Source: Strongyloides papillosus | Lineage: Eukaryota; Nematoda; Chromadorea; Rhabditida; Strongyloididae | Assembly (NCBI GenBank): GCA_005656395.1 | Contig: SRSI01000020.1 | Span: 801,230 to 865,229 of the forward strand | Length of the DNA: 64,000 bases | Direction: 5' to 3' | Part shown: positions 11,663 through 25,391 of the stretch, piece after piece | How the letters are laid out: each line of letters opens with the position of its first letter | Numbering within the stretch: position 1 is the first letter of the stretch | The notes under the pieces: model-generated | Seen by the model: the letters and a program-made list of their open reading frames with translations, nothing else | Database searches by the model: none | Told to the model about the DNA's origin: nothing | Program-made: the position numbers and the translations under genes

Positions 11663-13092
11663 CTAATGAGCATTAGTTTCCTCTTTTACTGAAATTTCAT
11701 CTTTGTTTAAAATCTCCTCTTTTACTGGAATTTCTTCTTTTCCTGAAATCTCTTCTTTTAAAGAAGTTTCCTCTTTTACTTGGAAATTGGATTCAACAGT
11801 TTTTGCCTCAGTTTCCTGTTGAATATTTTTCAATAGACTATTAGCCATCTGCACTCCAGTTAGTTCTCGATTAACACCTTCTTCCGATGTTGGATTTTCT
11901 GAAAAACTGTGCTTTGAAATGTCAGCTAACCATTGCATCATACTAAATTTATAACATTCTGTATCAAGGATTTCTTTATAAACAAGGTCTATTTTAACAC
12001 TTTCAATTGACTTTTCAACTTCTTCACCCCAGTCGTCTAGCGTTGGATGAGATTTTCCCCATTTCTTATCATAGTTAGTATAATGAACTTTCTCAAGAAC
12101 AAGCCCTAATCCTGGAGCCTTTGGTACATCCATACGTATAGGTTCAAAAGATCTTTGAATTTCACTCTTGAAAGTATGCCCTCTTAAAACTGCAATAGAC
12201 ATTCCAATCATCTTTCTAATTTGATGAAGCATAAAACTTTGACCATGAATAAATATTGTTATAAATTCATGTTCCTTTTCGTGAAGCGAATCCTTGTAAA
12301 TAAATGGTTTTCCAGCATAAAAATCTATTATGAATCTAAAACAAGATTTATCACCACTATCACGTCTACTTGTATAGTTAAAAAAATTATGAGTGCCTTT
12401 GTAGATACTAAGAACATCATTGACTTCCTTTATTCTTTCCTCTGAAATTCTATAATCCCCCTTTGTTAATTCATCCAATGGAGCAAAGGTATATGATGGT
12501 ACCGTATAAGAATATGTTCTTGAACTACAATCTTTCTGACAATGGAAATTCCTAGTTGCCACACGAAAACCAAGGATTCTTATATCTGGTGGCAGATTAT
12601 CATTCATCTTTAAATGTCCATCAATATTTACATTGAGATCTCTGGGTAGAAACATTGAGCAAGTTTGCCTGACAGCAGAAACAGCTTTATCTGTTCTTGC
12701 GGCTCTTTGAAAATAAAAACTATATGGGTCATTTTTCTGCTCTTCTGTTATAAACCCACATTTTTCAAGTGCATTAAATATCATTCCCTCAATTGTACTT
12801 TGGTCTTTTTGAATCTGTAAATTAAGTAAAATATAAATTTATGAAAAACTACCTGCATTCCAAAATAATTTTTCCCCTGATAAGCTAGTAACATAGCGTA
12901 TTTCCGAACTACAGGTTTTCTATCCTGTTTTTCTTTTGGAGTTTTATTAACATCATTTGTTTCTTTAGAAGATTTTTCAACTCTTCCAGAAATAATTTTG
13001 TGAAGCTCATCCTCAACTCTAGGAGTTTCTTTTGTATGACTTGGCATTATAAACTTAATTTTACGGAGTGATTGGACTATTCTCCGCAACAT
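11663..13092 (-). CDS. pus-1: PUS1, tRNA pseudouridine synthase (TruA family)
   Basis: Two exons, 12853-13092 and 11663-12814, with a 38-nt intron; 463 aa. The open frame extends upstream but the first ATG is at 13092. The catalytic motif RAARTDKAVSA carries the essential Asp at residue 122. Further TruA signatures include RNFHCQKDCSSRTYSY and SFMLHQIRKMIG. PUS1 isomerises uridine to pseudouridine in tRNA and other RNAs in nucleus and mitochondria. The basic start MLRRIVQSLRKIKF could serve as a mitochondrial presequence, with Met16 as an internal start for a nuclear form. The C-terminus has an unusual degenerate repeat of the type KEEI-x-x-KEEI. UQCC1, also mitochondrial, starts 88 bp away on the other strand. 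Confidence 0.94.
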
Positions 13093-13180
13093 TCCTAAAT
13101 TCAATGTTTCGCTTTAAGAATTAATTTAATAAACTATTTTGGAAATATATGTATTCAGTTAATTGTTAAATCATCTTAAG
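13093..13180. promoter_or_regulatory. Bidirectional promoter PUS1 / UQCC1
   Basis: Only 88 bp separate the start codons of two divergent genes with mitochondrial roles. The two promoters must overlap or be shared. No specific factor site is claimed. Confidence 0.55.
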
Positions 13181-14009
13181 ATGATAACAAAACTCATTTC
13201 TAGGAGACTATTATTACTTAATGGTACGAGGACCATTTCATCTACCATTTCCATGAGAAATGTCCCTGCTAACAAAGAGGTAAAGGATTTCTTAATTAAT
13301 TTTAGATTCAAAAACTTTATATTTTTAGGATTACAAACCGTTATCAGTGGATGAATTTGTTGAAAAAGAAATCTCGAAATCTTCTAATATTCCATTTCCA
13401 ATTACTAGGATTATCGATAAAGTAAAAAATTTTGTTACACCTGTAAAATTAGATCCAGAAACAAGATCACTTTTAGATAAAAGTGCTTCTCAATTATATT
13501 ATAACTGTTCAAATAATTTTCCATTTATTGTATTAACGGAAAAATTTGGTCTTCCAGATACAGTATCATCATGGTATAAATTAACATTAATGCATGTTTG
13601 GATGATATTAATGAGACTTCATGTATCAATGGATTATTATGCATATGAAAGATTTAAAACGAGTTTACTTACAGCAATGTGGCATGATATAGATGCACGA
13701 CTGGCTGTCGTTTCAAAAGAAATTAATGAAACCTTAACAACAAAAAAAGATATGAAAAAGATGCATGGTCTCTACATACAAACATTATTTGAATATGATG
13801 AAGGATTTCTTAAAAGTGACATTGATTTAGCTGGTGCTATATGGAGAAATTTATATGTGTCCAAAGAAGTTGACTTAATACAGTTAGCTGATGTCATTAT
13901 GTATATGCGTGGAACAATTGCATATCTTGATACAGTAGAAACTGGTGAGCTATTAGTTAATGGATTACCTCAGTGGAAACAAGTACAGCGAAATCTACCA
14001 CTAAAATAA
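13181..14009 (+). CDS. uqcc-1: UQCC1 / Cbp3, cytochrome bc1 assembly chaperone
   Basis: Two exons, 13181-13279 and 13329-14009, with a 49-nt phase-0 intron; 259 aa. The N-terminus (MITKLISRRLLLLNGTRTIS) is a mitochondrial presequence. The rest is the ubiquinol-cytochrome c chaperone domain, with DTVSSWYKLTLMHVWMILMRL and a W-rich helical core, ending near MRGTIAYLDTVETGELLVNG. Cbp3/UQCC1 binds new cytochrome b on the mitochondrial ribosome and feeds it into complex III. The protein is slightly shorter than human UQCC1 (299 aa), mainly at the N-terminus. Confidence 0.93.
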
Positions 14010-15272
14010 TATCTAGCTATTTTATTTCTTAGGTGTTGTATACGATAAGTTTTATATTATTACTTTAATTATATTTAAAATAAACTTAATAATGATATTT
14101 TTTTATTTGTGTAATGATACCGTGTTTTAATTGATATTGACAATATAACATTTTTATATTTATTGTAAAAAAATAAAGTGATAGTATAAATTTAATCTTT
14201 TAAACTTAAATGATACAATAAAAACTAACGTTAACCTTTGCATAAAAATAACTAGTTTCTTTTGTCATTCCTTATCTTAAATTATTAAATGTTACCTTGT
14301 GATATAAAAAATATATAACTTTTTAAAAAGAAAATCACAAAAGATTCTCAAACAATTTTTATTTTTAATATAAAGAAGTTCACATAATAAATATTATGTT
14401 AATTTATTATATTTTTTATCTTCATGACATCACACCTTATCTTAAAACTTTTGATGGCGGTTTTTCGTTAAAAGAATTTAAATTATATCATGACACCCGC
14501 TGTCTCTTATTTAAATAAACGATATTTTGATATAATTTATGTTTCAACAACCCACATTTTTAATTTAATGATATGAGATTTTCGTTGAAGAGATGATTAA
14601 TGATTTCCAAGTTGATTTCTTCTCAAAGTCCTACAAAAAGATATGATAAAAGATAATATATGATGATATAATTATAATAAACTTTGTTCACTCTTTAGTT
14701 AGGATTAGAAAGTTACAATAAATATAAAAGTGTTATATAAATAAATACTACTTGTTAAATTAATAAATAAGTAAAGAATGTGTCAATTTTTATAGAGATA
14801 CTTGATACTGTAATAGTTGATGTTTCTTACCTACAATTACCTGTCAAGAATCTTCTTTTATGAAAACAAACTTACTTTTAATGATGTAATATTTGTGGTG
14901 AGTCGGTATCTCAAATAAATATCTTTAAATTTTCAAGTAAATGAACTACCATATTAAGACAACATTACGTCATCAATTATAATTGACCTTTGTAATAAAA
15001 AAAAACTTAAATAAATAAAATCATTTTTTTACTGTAAATTTAATTTATTTTTAACTTACTACAAGTGAATTTTCATTAGAAAATCTTAAAATTTTGTAAA
15101 TATGTAATTAATAATAATAATAAATGTCATGCAAAGAGAAAAAGAAGGATGTATGTACAAAAAAAATAGAAGTTTAGTTGTTATTGAAAAATGAAAAATA
15201 ATAAACTTCTATCTTATATACTGTTTCTAAGGCTACTCTACACCGTACTTGAGATTGTCTTCAAAGTAATTA
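14010..15272. other. Intergenic stretch
   Basis: Region between the 3' ends of UQCC1 and the ZIC gene, which converge. No coding or RNA-gene signal recognised. Confidence 0.6.
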
Positions 15273-17932
15273 TTAAAAAAATTCTTGTTTAATTGAATAA
15301 TTGTATATATCTGGTACAGCGAAGTTAGGTGGAATAAAATGTTGAGGTAAAGGATGATTATGATTAGGAAAAGTATTCTCAAGATTATTCGATAAAACTG
15401 AACCTCCAAAATTTTGATTATTTAAGTTAGTGTATTGTTGTTGGTGGAGAAATTGTATATTTCTTTGATCTGTTTGTTGATTATAATTTAATATATCACT
15501 ATTCATTACATCTTTTTTCATATGATTTCCATTGAAACTATTTTCTGCTGTTTGAGGTGATGTGGCTGATACATGACCTGAATCACTACTGTCATCTAAC
15601 TCTTTATTAGTAGTTAATGGCGAACCATTACCTCCAAAAAGTGATCCTTTCTCGTGAGCCTACAAAATAATCAGATTATATAAATTATAAATTTGTGAGG
15701 AAGTAATTAGGAAACACTATTAATAGTCACATAATTTGATGGAATCAACACAGTATATTAGAAGATAATCTTATATCTTTTAATCTGATTGCCATGGATA
15801 TTGAGACATAAATTAATTGTGCTAAAAATAAAATAAAACTTACTTTCATATGTTTTCTCAAAGAACTTGGATGTGTGTAGCTTTTATCACAACCTCCATA
15901 TCTACAAAAATATGGTTTGGAATTAGTATGAACATGCATATGTTTTTTTCTATCAGAACTGTTAGCAAATGTTCTATCACATCCAACATGATTACATTTA
16001 AAAGGTTTTTCACCTAAAAAAATAATTGAATTAGAATCTGTTAAATGGTCTCAATATTTTTAATTTCCCTAATTATAGTATGGAGATAAAAGGATAAATT
16101 CACCTGCTTAATTGTTTTACAATTACTTATATTTATATAAACTCCTTTTCTGTAATTATCACAGTATTTAAAGAAAAAAAGCTTACAAACTCTTTATCTT
16201 TTAAAATATATACGCATATATATCCCTATTTTATTTTATATAAAAGAAATGAGAACAAAAGATTTAATAATTTAAACAGTTTTATACAAAACAGTTTTAT
16301 AGAAATTAGATTTTACCTTCTTACAATTATTAATATATTTAAGTCAATTACAGTAACAAAGAAATAATTTAATATTTCAATTATTGTAAACAGATTTTAA
16401 ATATATAAATATTAATACTATATATGTTGCATCTGTTTGATGGAGTTCCATCAAAATAACACATTAAAATATCTTATTTCAATAAAATAACAGATTTTTT
16501 CTGATTAATGATGTGGTTAAAAGTTTATTAAAATTTAAATCTGCTATCTCGTCCTCTTGAAATGTCATGAAACATCTTATATAATAAATAAAAAGACGTG
16601 CCAAAAATGGTAACTGTTATAAAGTAACCTCTTTTTTCAAATATCTCTGGCATCTGGTTTAAATTTTTAACTATTAGATTATTTTAGTATATTAATTCTC
16701 AAGTACAACCTCTTAACATGTCTTACTTTTAAAAAATGATTTTAAAATTGTTATTTTAACTATAATAATTAGAAGTACTAGATACAGTAAGTGTTATAAT
16801 AGATTATTATGCAATAAAAATGTTTAACACTAACATAAGTTAAGTTTAAACTAATTGACATTAGATTATCCTATTCTTAAAATTATCTATCATCATACAC
16901 TTCCTATACTTGTTAAAGAAATGATGCGTTATTATAGAAGAAATTAAAGCATCGTGAGGAGAGAGTATTTAATCTACTAAGATTGATATTACGTAATAGA
17001 TATACTGATTATGTCTTTAAAATTTTAGGAAATATTTAATTACCTTCATTTACCATATCATATAAATTTTTGACTTGATAAATTAAAAATAAAAAAAAGA
17101 TAAACATACCCGAATGAATTCTTTTGTGAATTTTTAAATTTTCACTTCTAGCGAATAATTTTTTACAATATTCACATTCAAATGGTCTTTCTCCAGTGTG
17201 AACACGTAGATGATTAACGAGTTTATATTTGGCTTTAAAGGCTTTACCATGTCTTGTACAATCCTTCCATTGACATATATATTCAACAAAATCTTGACTT
17301 CCAAGATGATCGTGAGATAAATGATCAACAATTTCTCGTAAATTATAAAATATAATACCACATTCTTTATTTGGTGATAGTAACCACTGACAACAATATT
17401 TTTCATTTGAAATTTTTGGCATTCCATGTTGTGGAATCCCATTACTTGGAAATGGAAAAGATGGATATGGTGGAATAGTTGTTGATTGTGTTGTATAGTA
17501 TGGATTCTGAATACTTGAGAATGATTGCCCACCATTATAGTATGGTTGTGACAAAGGTACAGTATTAGGATAATAAATTGATGTGTTAGTTAAGGGAGAT
17601 GTTGCCGGAGAAGAATTAGATGAATCGGATGAAATAGTTGTATTTGTGGTAGAGAATGAAGACCATCCATTGCTACTTGTTGTTGGTAAAATAGAAATAT
17701 TATATGAAGGTATCATATTTTGAGGTCCACATCCATTCCCAGCAGGAAAGGAACTATGGTTTGGATTGTTAGTTCCATTAAATTTGTATTGCAATGAAAA
17801 AGTTAAGTTGGAATCTGATGTTGGAATCCCCCCGGTGCAAGAAGCATTGTTTGAAGGATATTTATGATCGCTACCAACATACTCAGATAGGACACCATTA
17901 CTACCACTAGGAACACCAGTCAAACTCAACAT
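15273..17932 (-). CDS. ref-2: ZIC-family zinc-finger transcription factor (REF-2 like)
   Basis: Three exons, 17110-17932, 15844-16013 and 15273-15659; 459 aa. Introns are long for this window (1,096 and 184 nt). Residues 1-170 are low in complexity (Ser, Asn, Pro, Tyr). Five C2H2 fingers follow in GLI/ZIC order. Finger 1 is the divergent ZIC type ([16 protein letters not shown]), then YICQWKDC, the linker [26 protein letters not shown] and [29 protein letters not shown]. The first intron falls between fingers 3 and 4, exactly inside the GEKP linker. The C-terminus is Gln/Asn-rich. ZIC proteins bind DNA and pattern ectoderm and neurons; C. elegans REF-2 controls vulval precursor and neuronal fates. 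The long flanking non-coding DNA fits a developmental regulator. ZIC rather than GLI is favoured by finger 1. Confidence 0.94.
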
Positions 17933-20900
17933 GATATCCCAGTGTCTCCTACTATATGTTGTTGATATTTATCAAAATATTTAAAAAAAATATTAAATGT
18001 TAGGAAATAAATCGTTTTATGAAAATTATAAACGATATTTTAAAGATATAAAGAAAGGTATATAATTTAACAATAATAATTTTCTTTTCTATCTCTATTA
18101 ATAAAAAGCTGATTATTAATATCAGGTTTTGTATAAAAATAAACTTGGCAAACTATTAGACCACCGACTGGAGCTTAGCTCTGTTGGATACGAATTGTTA
18201 TTATTTGACATGAAAGTCATATTCTTCTTATTATAGTATTTCTAAGATAGTAGGAGGAGCTTAACTTTTTAGAAGAGGCGAGTACATTTTCTTTAACATT
18301 TACATCTCCTATACTACAACCTTACATCATTGAGAGGCGCAACCGCAAAAGATGAAATATGGAAAAATATTAAGATTTTTTTGTTTGAGGGAAGGGCTAT
18401 GTGAATATTATAAATATTTACCTTAAAAAAGTTTTTTTTGATTTCCTTAAATCGATATTTCACTTTTATTATTGATAAATAATTTTTTATGATATCAATG
18501 AAACTGTCATAAGAATGTCTATTAATTTTATATTTCATAATAATTATTACATTCTTAATTAACTCTTTACTCCTTATCTTAAATCTCACCTTCTCTTAAG
18601 AAAGACATAAAATTACCATATGATTTATTGTTAGAAATTTCTTTTTCATTCTCTATCATTATGAACCTCATTAACTTTTTTATTAATTATGGTTTTGTAA
18701 TTTATCAAAGAATTTTTAAGAACAATCATTATATAATCATTACATAGAAATGGAAAGTAACCTAAATATTGATAAGACAATGAATATTCATTAATAATTT
18801 TTTCTCATTCTTTTTTATTTAAAAGCAGGGAAAAAGAAACCGCTATAACCTAAAGACAGTATACAATGTTATTCCCTTCACATTCAAAATAACTGCCGTC
18901 TTCGGCACTTTAACAACCTTGTAAACATCATATTTACAAATTTTTTTCTCTTCAAAAACAAGGCATATTAATAAAGCTAATTATTTATAGTAAATTAACG
19001 ACATCATTAAATACAGTTACTTCAATATTTTTAGAATATTAAAAAATTAAAATAAAAATAAAAAAAATGTGTAATTATGCATAAATAAAAAAAGCCTTAA
19101 GAAACAAAAATATGCGTTGAGAAAGCACGTGTTTACTTCCTGATTTTTGATACGACAACATCCGATTCTCATATCTGAGCATCTGTTTTTTTAAAACATT
19201 TAAATAAATGATGTATTTTAAGGTATCAATAGCATGAGAGTATATCAATTTATTCAAAGTTTAAATGAGAATAATTTTGAGTATTAAAGGCTACAGTATC
19301 CTAGAGGTATCAAATGATTAATTAAATAAAGTTTATTTTCTTTTCATTTTGAATTTTCAAATAAAAAAAAATTACCTTATTTCCTTTAACAAAAGTTAGA
19401 GGGAAATGAAAAAGAAAAAAAGACAATAGAGTACTTAATATTTTATCGGCTGGGGGGAAGAGATTGATATATTATGGTATCGTTACGAAATAATTTTTTT
19501 GTTAATTTCTAAAATTATCTATTACAATTTGAGTACTTTAATATAAAAGAGGAATAAATTTTATTTTTAATAAGTATACCATATACATTAGAAATAATGT
19601 GGTAATTTTATGTATTAACAGTTAAATCAACTTTAACTATTTATAAAAATTACCATTTTATGGTTATTTAAAATATAAAATTCAAATATTTTCAAGGTTC
19701 TTATATTATATTTATTAAACTTTGAAGATACCTTCATTTCTATTATGCCATCTTTTGATAAATCATGTGAATTAGTTGGGAGAGGAATGGTAACCTCATA
19801 AAACATAAATCTGATTATCTTAATATGATTGATACTACAAAAGCGTTTGATCTCCTTACAATTGAATTTTCCTAATTTTATTTATACATAATATAATTCA
19901 ACTTTAATTTATTTTATGTAAATGAAATAAATAAAAATTCTAATATCTTTTAAATAGGTATATGTGATTTATTTGCATATGAAAAAGAATTATCAAAATA
20001 AAATAATATTATTTAATGTGGTACATACGTACATTATATTTAGCTTAACATAGCCATATAAGTAGGTAGAAATTTATTTGACAAAGTTTACCTCAAAATT
20101 TACAAACTGCCTTTTTATGAAAAGATATAAAAGAAACAATTAACAAAAAGGATCATTTCATTAAGGCACAGTGGGGTTCCATGTTTTGTTAAATATATTT
20201 TAAAAACGACTTTCACCCTTAAGAAAAAAAAATTGTTTATTTCAGTTTACATTTTAAGATAACAATAAAAATGGCAAATGTATAGGAGAGTTTTGAAACT
20301 TATTAAGAAGTTATTATATGCTAATTGTCGGTAATTATTAAATAATACGATTACTATAAAAACATTTTGTAATGTGAGAACAGATGTTTTGGTATTTTTT
20401 TGTGGAATGTCTCCAAGACAATAAGTGTGAAAGATATTCGGTAATTAGTAAAAGATTACAATTAACACTACTCCTAAAAGTTATGCTCTGTTAATTGGTC
20501 ACTTTCTAATAATAGACTAAGTTAAGAAAGAGATTTGTTTAATCTTTTAATGTTCGAAGGTGTTAATTACTTGCATGCTTACTTTATAATATAATCGCCT
20601 TCACTTACTGACTTCATTGCCATCGTTTAATAATAAACAATAAAAAGTTTTTTGATTACGTAAAAATTATACATGTATGGATGAATTAATTTTACCAATT
20701 GTTGCGTAAAAAACTGTTTTCCTCATTTATGATTATACTTTTATATTATTAAAAAAATTTTTTTGACAACTTAGAGTTACTGTAATTATACAATAAAAAT
20801 TGATTGTAAGCTGATTTGATTACGTATCTATACTATGCATATATAAGGTCAACCATCTGCCTACAGTTATTTAAACACAATTAAAAGTTGTTTAAAATTA

Positions 20901-21514
20901 AAAGGATCATCTTCTTATTAAAATATCAATACTTATAAAATAGAGTAATACATAACAATAATAATAATTTTATCTCTTCTTAACATTCCTTCAATTGTTC
21001 TACATTATAATCCTTTACTTATCCAACTAACTGACAGTTATCCTGGAGGATATATATATTAAAGTGCTTAATCAAATATTTATAATATGAAGTTGGCAGG
21101 TTATAATGAAGAATTGACTAAAATAAGTTAATGAATAAATCATATTATTATTGTTATTTAACAATTTCTATAGAAATATTTAGTAAGTTACTTGTAAGTG
21201 TGAAAAATCAATATTTAAAGAATGTGTCAAGAAAGTAATTTATTTACTAGTAAATTAAAAATGTTTTGTAAGCCTTACAGCAAATTATGAAATGAAAGAC
21301 ATTTAAGGAATAATAAAAATCTTAAAAATAATAAAATTAAAGTTTTACTAAGAAAATTTGTAAATTGTTTAAAAATTTGCAAATATACTTAAAAATTAAT
21401 TTTTCAATAAAATAAAGAAAATTGTAAAAAAAATGAGAACTTGAAGCAATCTACTTTAAAAAAATATTCATGTTTGATATGGCATTTTTTTCTAAATATT
21501 ATACACGTATTAAA
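17933..21514. other. 3.6-kb non-coding region upstream of the ZIC gene
   Basis: No credible coding frames or RNA genes on either strand. It lies upstream of the ZIC gene and at the 3' end of the sugar dehydratase, so it is the obvious place for developmental enhancers. No specific site is claimed. Confidence 0.55.
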
Positions 21515-22662
21515 TTATCCTTGAATACGTTGATTGCTGTTCTTGGAATGCAAAGTTTCCATGTGTTCTTTAACATAATAATTTATTGTTTTCCTAAGAC
21601 CATCTTCAAATGGTGTAGTACAGCACCAATTCAATTCACTGTGAATCTTTGAAAAATCTATGTAGTATCGACGATCATGATATGGTCTATCGGGAATATA
21701 GGTAAATTTTGGTTCTGTCGTTTCTCTAAAAAAATAAAATTATCAATAACTTCTTTTATTATAATGATAATTAATACCTTTGAGCGATAGTATTAACAAT
21801 ACTATGGATTTGCTCTGTTAAATGAAGATTAGCTTTTTCAAATTCTGTTCCAATATTATATATTTGAGAAATTTTTCCCTTTTCAGTAACTCTTTTGATT
21901 GCCTCAGCACAGTCATCAACATACATCCATGATCTGGAATGCATTCCATCTCCCATAAGTGGGTATGGACTTCCTTCTAATGCAAGTTTAGTAAACTTTG
22001 GAATTAATTTTGAATAAGCTTGTCTTGGCCCATAGACATTGTTCATTCTAACCATTACATATGGAAGTTTATATGAATGATGATATGAATTAACAATAAC
22101 CTCACAGGCAGCCTTACTTGCAGCATATGGATTGGTTGGATTCATTAGAGATTTTTCACTTTTGGGTGTGTTATCATTATGAGAATCTCCATAGACTTCA
22201 TCAGTTGAAATATGCACAAATCTTTTTAAATGTCCCCATTTATTGACAGCTTCAAGAAGAGTTGTTGTTGAAATAATATTTTCTTGTATAGTTCCAATTC
22301 TATCGGAATAAGAATCATCTACATGTGTTACAGCAGCAAAATGAATAATTGTATCAATCTTAAAAATATAAATATACATTCAATGTAGTAGTGTAAAAAA
22401 ATCTTACATTATACTTCTTAAGTGTACTTTCAACAGAAGATTGATTACAGAGGGTATCTTTGATGAAAACATATCTTTCAGAACTTTTAATTTCCTCTTC
22501 GATGTGCTTTTCATTAGCTCCAAAAGCTATTTTGTCAAAATTAATAATTTTAGTTTCAGACCATTTGTCAAAAATATAATTAATAAAGTTTGACCCAATG
22601 AAACCACAGCCTCCAGTTACAAGTAAATTTTTAGGAGTATGATTTGTAGGAATAGAGGACAT
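21515..22662 (-). CDS. rml-2: dTDP-glucose 4,6-dehydratase (RmlB / TGDS)
   Basis: Three exons, 22408-22662, 21778-22358 and 21515-21725, with introns of 49 and 52 nt; 348 aa, equal to family length (human TGDS 350). It is an extended short-chain dehydrogenase: the NAD-binding GGCGFIGS is at residues 17-24, the active-site T-D-E at 137-139 (HISTDEVYG) and YAASK at 163-167. It converts dTDP-glucose to dTDP-4-keto-6-deoxyglucose, the second step of dTDP-rhamnose synthesis, a pathway active in nematodes and linked to cuticle formation. Family assignment is firm; the symbol follows C. elegans usage. Confidence 0.94.
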
Positions 22663-24589
22663 TAAAATCTATAAAAAAATTATCAATAATAAATTAATAT
22701 ATGGTAATTTATTGAGTAAAAAATTTTTAAAGAACATTTCCAAATTAAACGTTAGCAAAAAATATGATATCTATTTAGAAGATGAAATATTTAAAATCAA
22801 ATAAGAATGATTAATATAAAATATGATAAAAATCTTCACTCTCTTCTGACCCCGGTGCAGACAAGTATATGACTACTAACTATCTTATATCATTCCAGAG
22901 GAGACAATTAACGACATTACAATAATGTGTTTGTGTACTGATATCACAATAAAAATATAAAATTATGTCTAAAAGACATTAACTTGTAATTGTATAAACA
23001 TTTAATCTATATAAACTAATTACCTTCTCATTACCAATATATTTAAAGGGATGCCACGATATTAATTATCTCTCCTGATAATGTTGAATCTTTCCTAAAC
23101 ATTTAAAATAAATTGAATAAATAAGTAAAAAAATGCATATCAATTAACTTATTAAAATAACTATCAAACAAGTTGGTAAAAAAGATATCACGAATTAAAA
23201 GTGAATTGTATATATTTTTATTAACACAAAAAAGAAAACTTTTTAAAAAGATTAATTGATATATCTTACATTTTTTTCATTATTGACATTTCTGCCACTG
23301 ATTAATGATATTAAAATAATGTATATTTTGGTTAAGAAAATAGTTTGAACAGTAAATATAACATATATGTTCATTTCTGTATATCTTGATTATTATTTAT
23401 ACCACAGGTTGTGGGAGTAGATTTTTAAAATCAAGTCGTAGGGAAACGTAATTAATCTTCAATTTCTTATATCTCTTTTCTAGAAATATTGAAGAAGATA
23501 TAATGAAAGAGAAACTTAAAGTATCAAACTCGTTTTACCTGGATTTAATAAATTATATCTTATTTTATAGCATCATTCTTAATACCAAATTTGTATATTA
23601 AAATAATGTATTTTATCAAGAAACAAGATTATATAATATAATAGTTGCAAAAATTTTGTAATTGGGGATTGTTATTTTTATTCAGGTCAGGTCGAGAAAA
23701 AGATATTCATTAAAATTTACTTTAAAAAGTACATATGATATAAAATTATTGAGTGCCATAAAGATATCTTAACTTTTAATTAAACAAAAATATTCCTCAT
23801 TTTGGTGAAATGATAATATATTCTTAGGACTTCAATGATCAAGGCAGCTATAAAAAATATTTAAAATTAAACAAGCTTTTTATACTCTCTTTTTATAATT
23901 CAAATCTTATGTATCAAGAAATCTCACTAATATCACAAATACCATAAATTAATTTTTTCAATCTTTGTTAGTCATTTTAGACCGGATTTGGGAAATTATA
24001 GAAAGGAAAATGTATAAAATATTTCTTTAGTATTATAGTAATATTTTAAAAATGACGTAAAGTTATTAAAAAATTCTATGATAATTAATAAACAAAAATA
24101 TGATGTATTGAAAAACAATATTCACATAAATTTTTTTTTAAAAAAAGCTGTGTAATACCTAGTTATTTATTTAATTTTTTTTAATACACAAACAAATTAA
24201 ATTGATATTTAAATTTGGTTTTTTATATATAATAAAAAATAATCATTATTTAACATTTTTCAATTCAAATAATCAAATACATTGGTAATTATTCTTATAA
24301 TATTTCCTTGTAAAAAAATTTTGTTTCATTACATGAATGTTAAATAAAAAATTATATATAAAATTTCAATCTAAATTATGTTATAATTGAATTCAACCCG
24401 CAATATATAAAATTGATGTATACAAGTCTGTTTATTGATTTTTTCTTGCAGCGATTTAAAATGCGTAAAATTTGGAGTTATGCATTTAAACTTAATTCTC
24501 ATAACGACTGTTTGGTTTTCATTTTGGTTCTAAGCAAGTTATCTTCCTTCAAAATCTTGTATAAATAAGAAATCCGTAGGAAAAATAAG
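22663..24589. other. Intergenic stretch between divergent genes
   Basis: Upstream of both the dehydratase (minus) and the THAP gene (plus). No coding signal. A possible 3' splice site (TTTTTCTTGCAG) near 24450 could belong to a 5'-UTR intron or trans-splice of the THAP gene. Confidence 0.55.
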
Positions 24590-25391
24590 ATGGAACGTTG
24601 TGCCTTTTGTGGTTGGAATAGGAAAAACGCATTTGGTAATATAAGATTTTTTGGAATTCCTAAAGAACCAGGAATGAAAAGGATACAATGGTTATATGTA
24701 TTGGCAAATAGAAATATCAATCCTAAAGAAAAGGTAAGAATTGTAATTTCATTATTTTAAAATAATATGGTAATATTAATAATAATTTTTTTTACTTTTT
24801 AAGGTAAAAGTTTGTAGTGTTCATTTCCGTAGTGGTAGGCCTTCCTCGGATCCTTCACATGAAGATTTTGTACCACATTTGTATATAAACGCTCCGCCAT
24901 TACCGGAAGAGCTGGACTACATAGAAAATTTACATAGAAATAATGTTAAATGTACAGGAGTAACGCATAAAATTGAAAGTCTTGAACAAAATGATTCATG
25001 TATTTCTATTAATTCTGGACCTTCAACAATAAGAAAAAATAGTAATAAAGAACCACCTAATAAAAAATTAAAACTTGAAAGTGAAAAAGACGAATATGAA
25101 GAGGGAGTTACAATAGATGATAGTAATAGCATAAATGAAGAATCTGAAGAAAGAATAAATCATCATAATAGTAGTAATAATGGACTTGAAAATAGTAATC
25201 AGGATATAAAGAATGAAGAGATAAATTCAAATCATGTAATACTTCAATCACAAAGGATGCCTTTGCTGAATGGAAGTAATGCTCCAAATGCTAGAAGGAT
25301 AAAAGTTCAACATGTGCCTAAGCATGTCGTAGAAGCTGCAAATTTACAACCAGGAGTTTCAGTTATTCTTAGGAAATATATGAGGCAATGA
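24590..25391 (+). CDS. THAP-type zinc-finger protein
   Basis: Two exons, 24590-24733 and 24804-25391, with a 70-nt phase-0 intron; 243 aa. The N-terminus is a THAP domain, a C2CH zinc-binding DNA-binding fold. CAFC lies at residues 4-7, followed by a conserved aromatic stretch (IRFFGIP...IQWLYVL) and C-x2-H in VKVCSVHF. Downstream is an acidic and Asn/Ser-rich region with a basic NKKLKLE patch that may be a nuclear signal. The C-terminus (HVPKHVVEAANLQPGVSVILRKYMRQ region) is more ordered. THAP proteins are transcription factors, some derived from P-element transposases; no transposase part is visible here. Target unknown. Confidence 0.82.
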
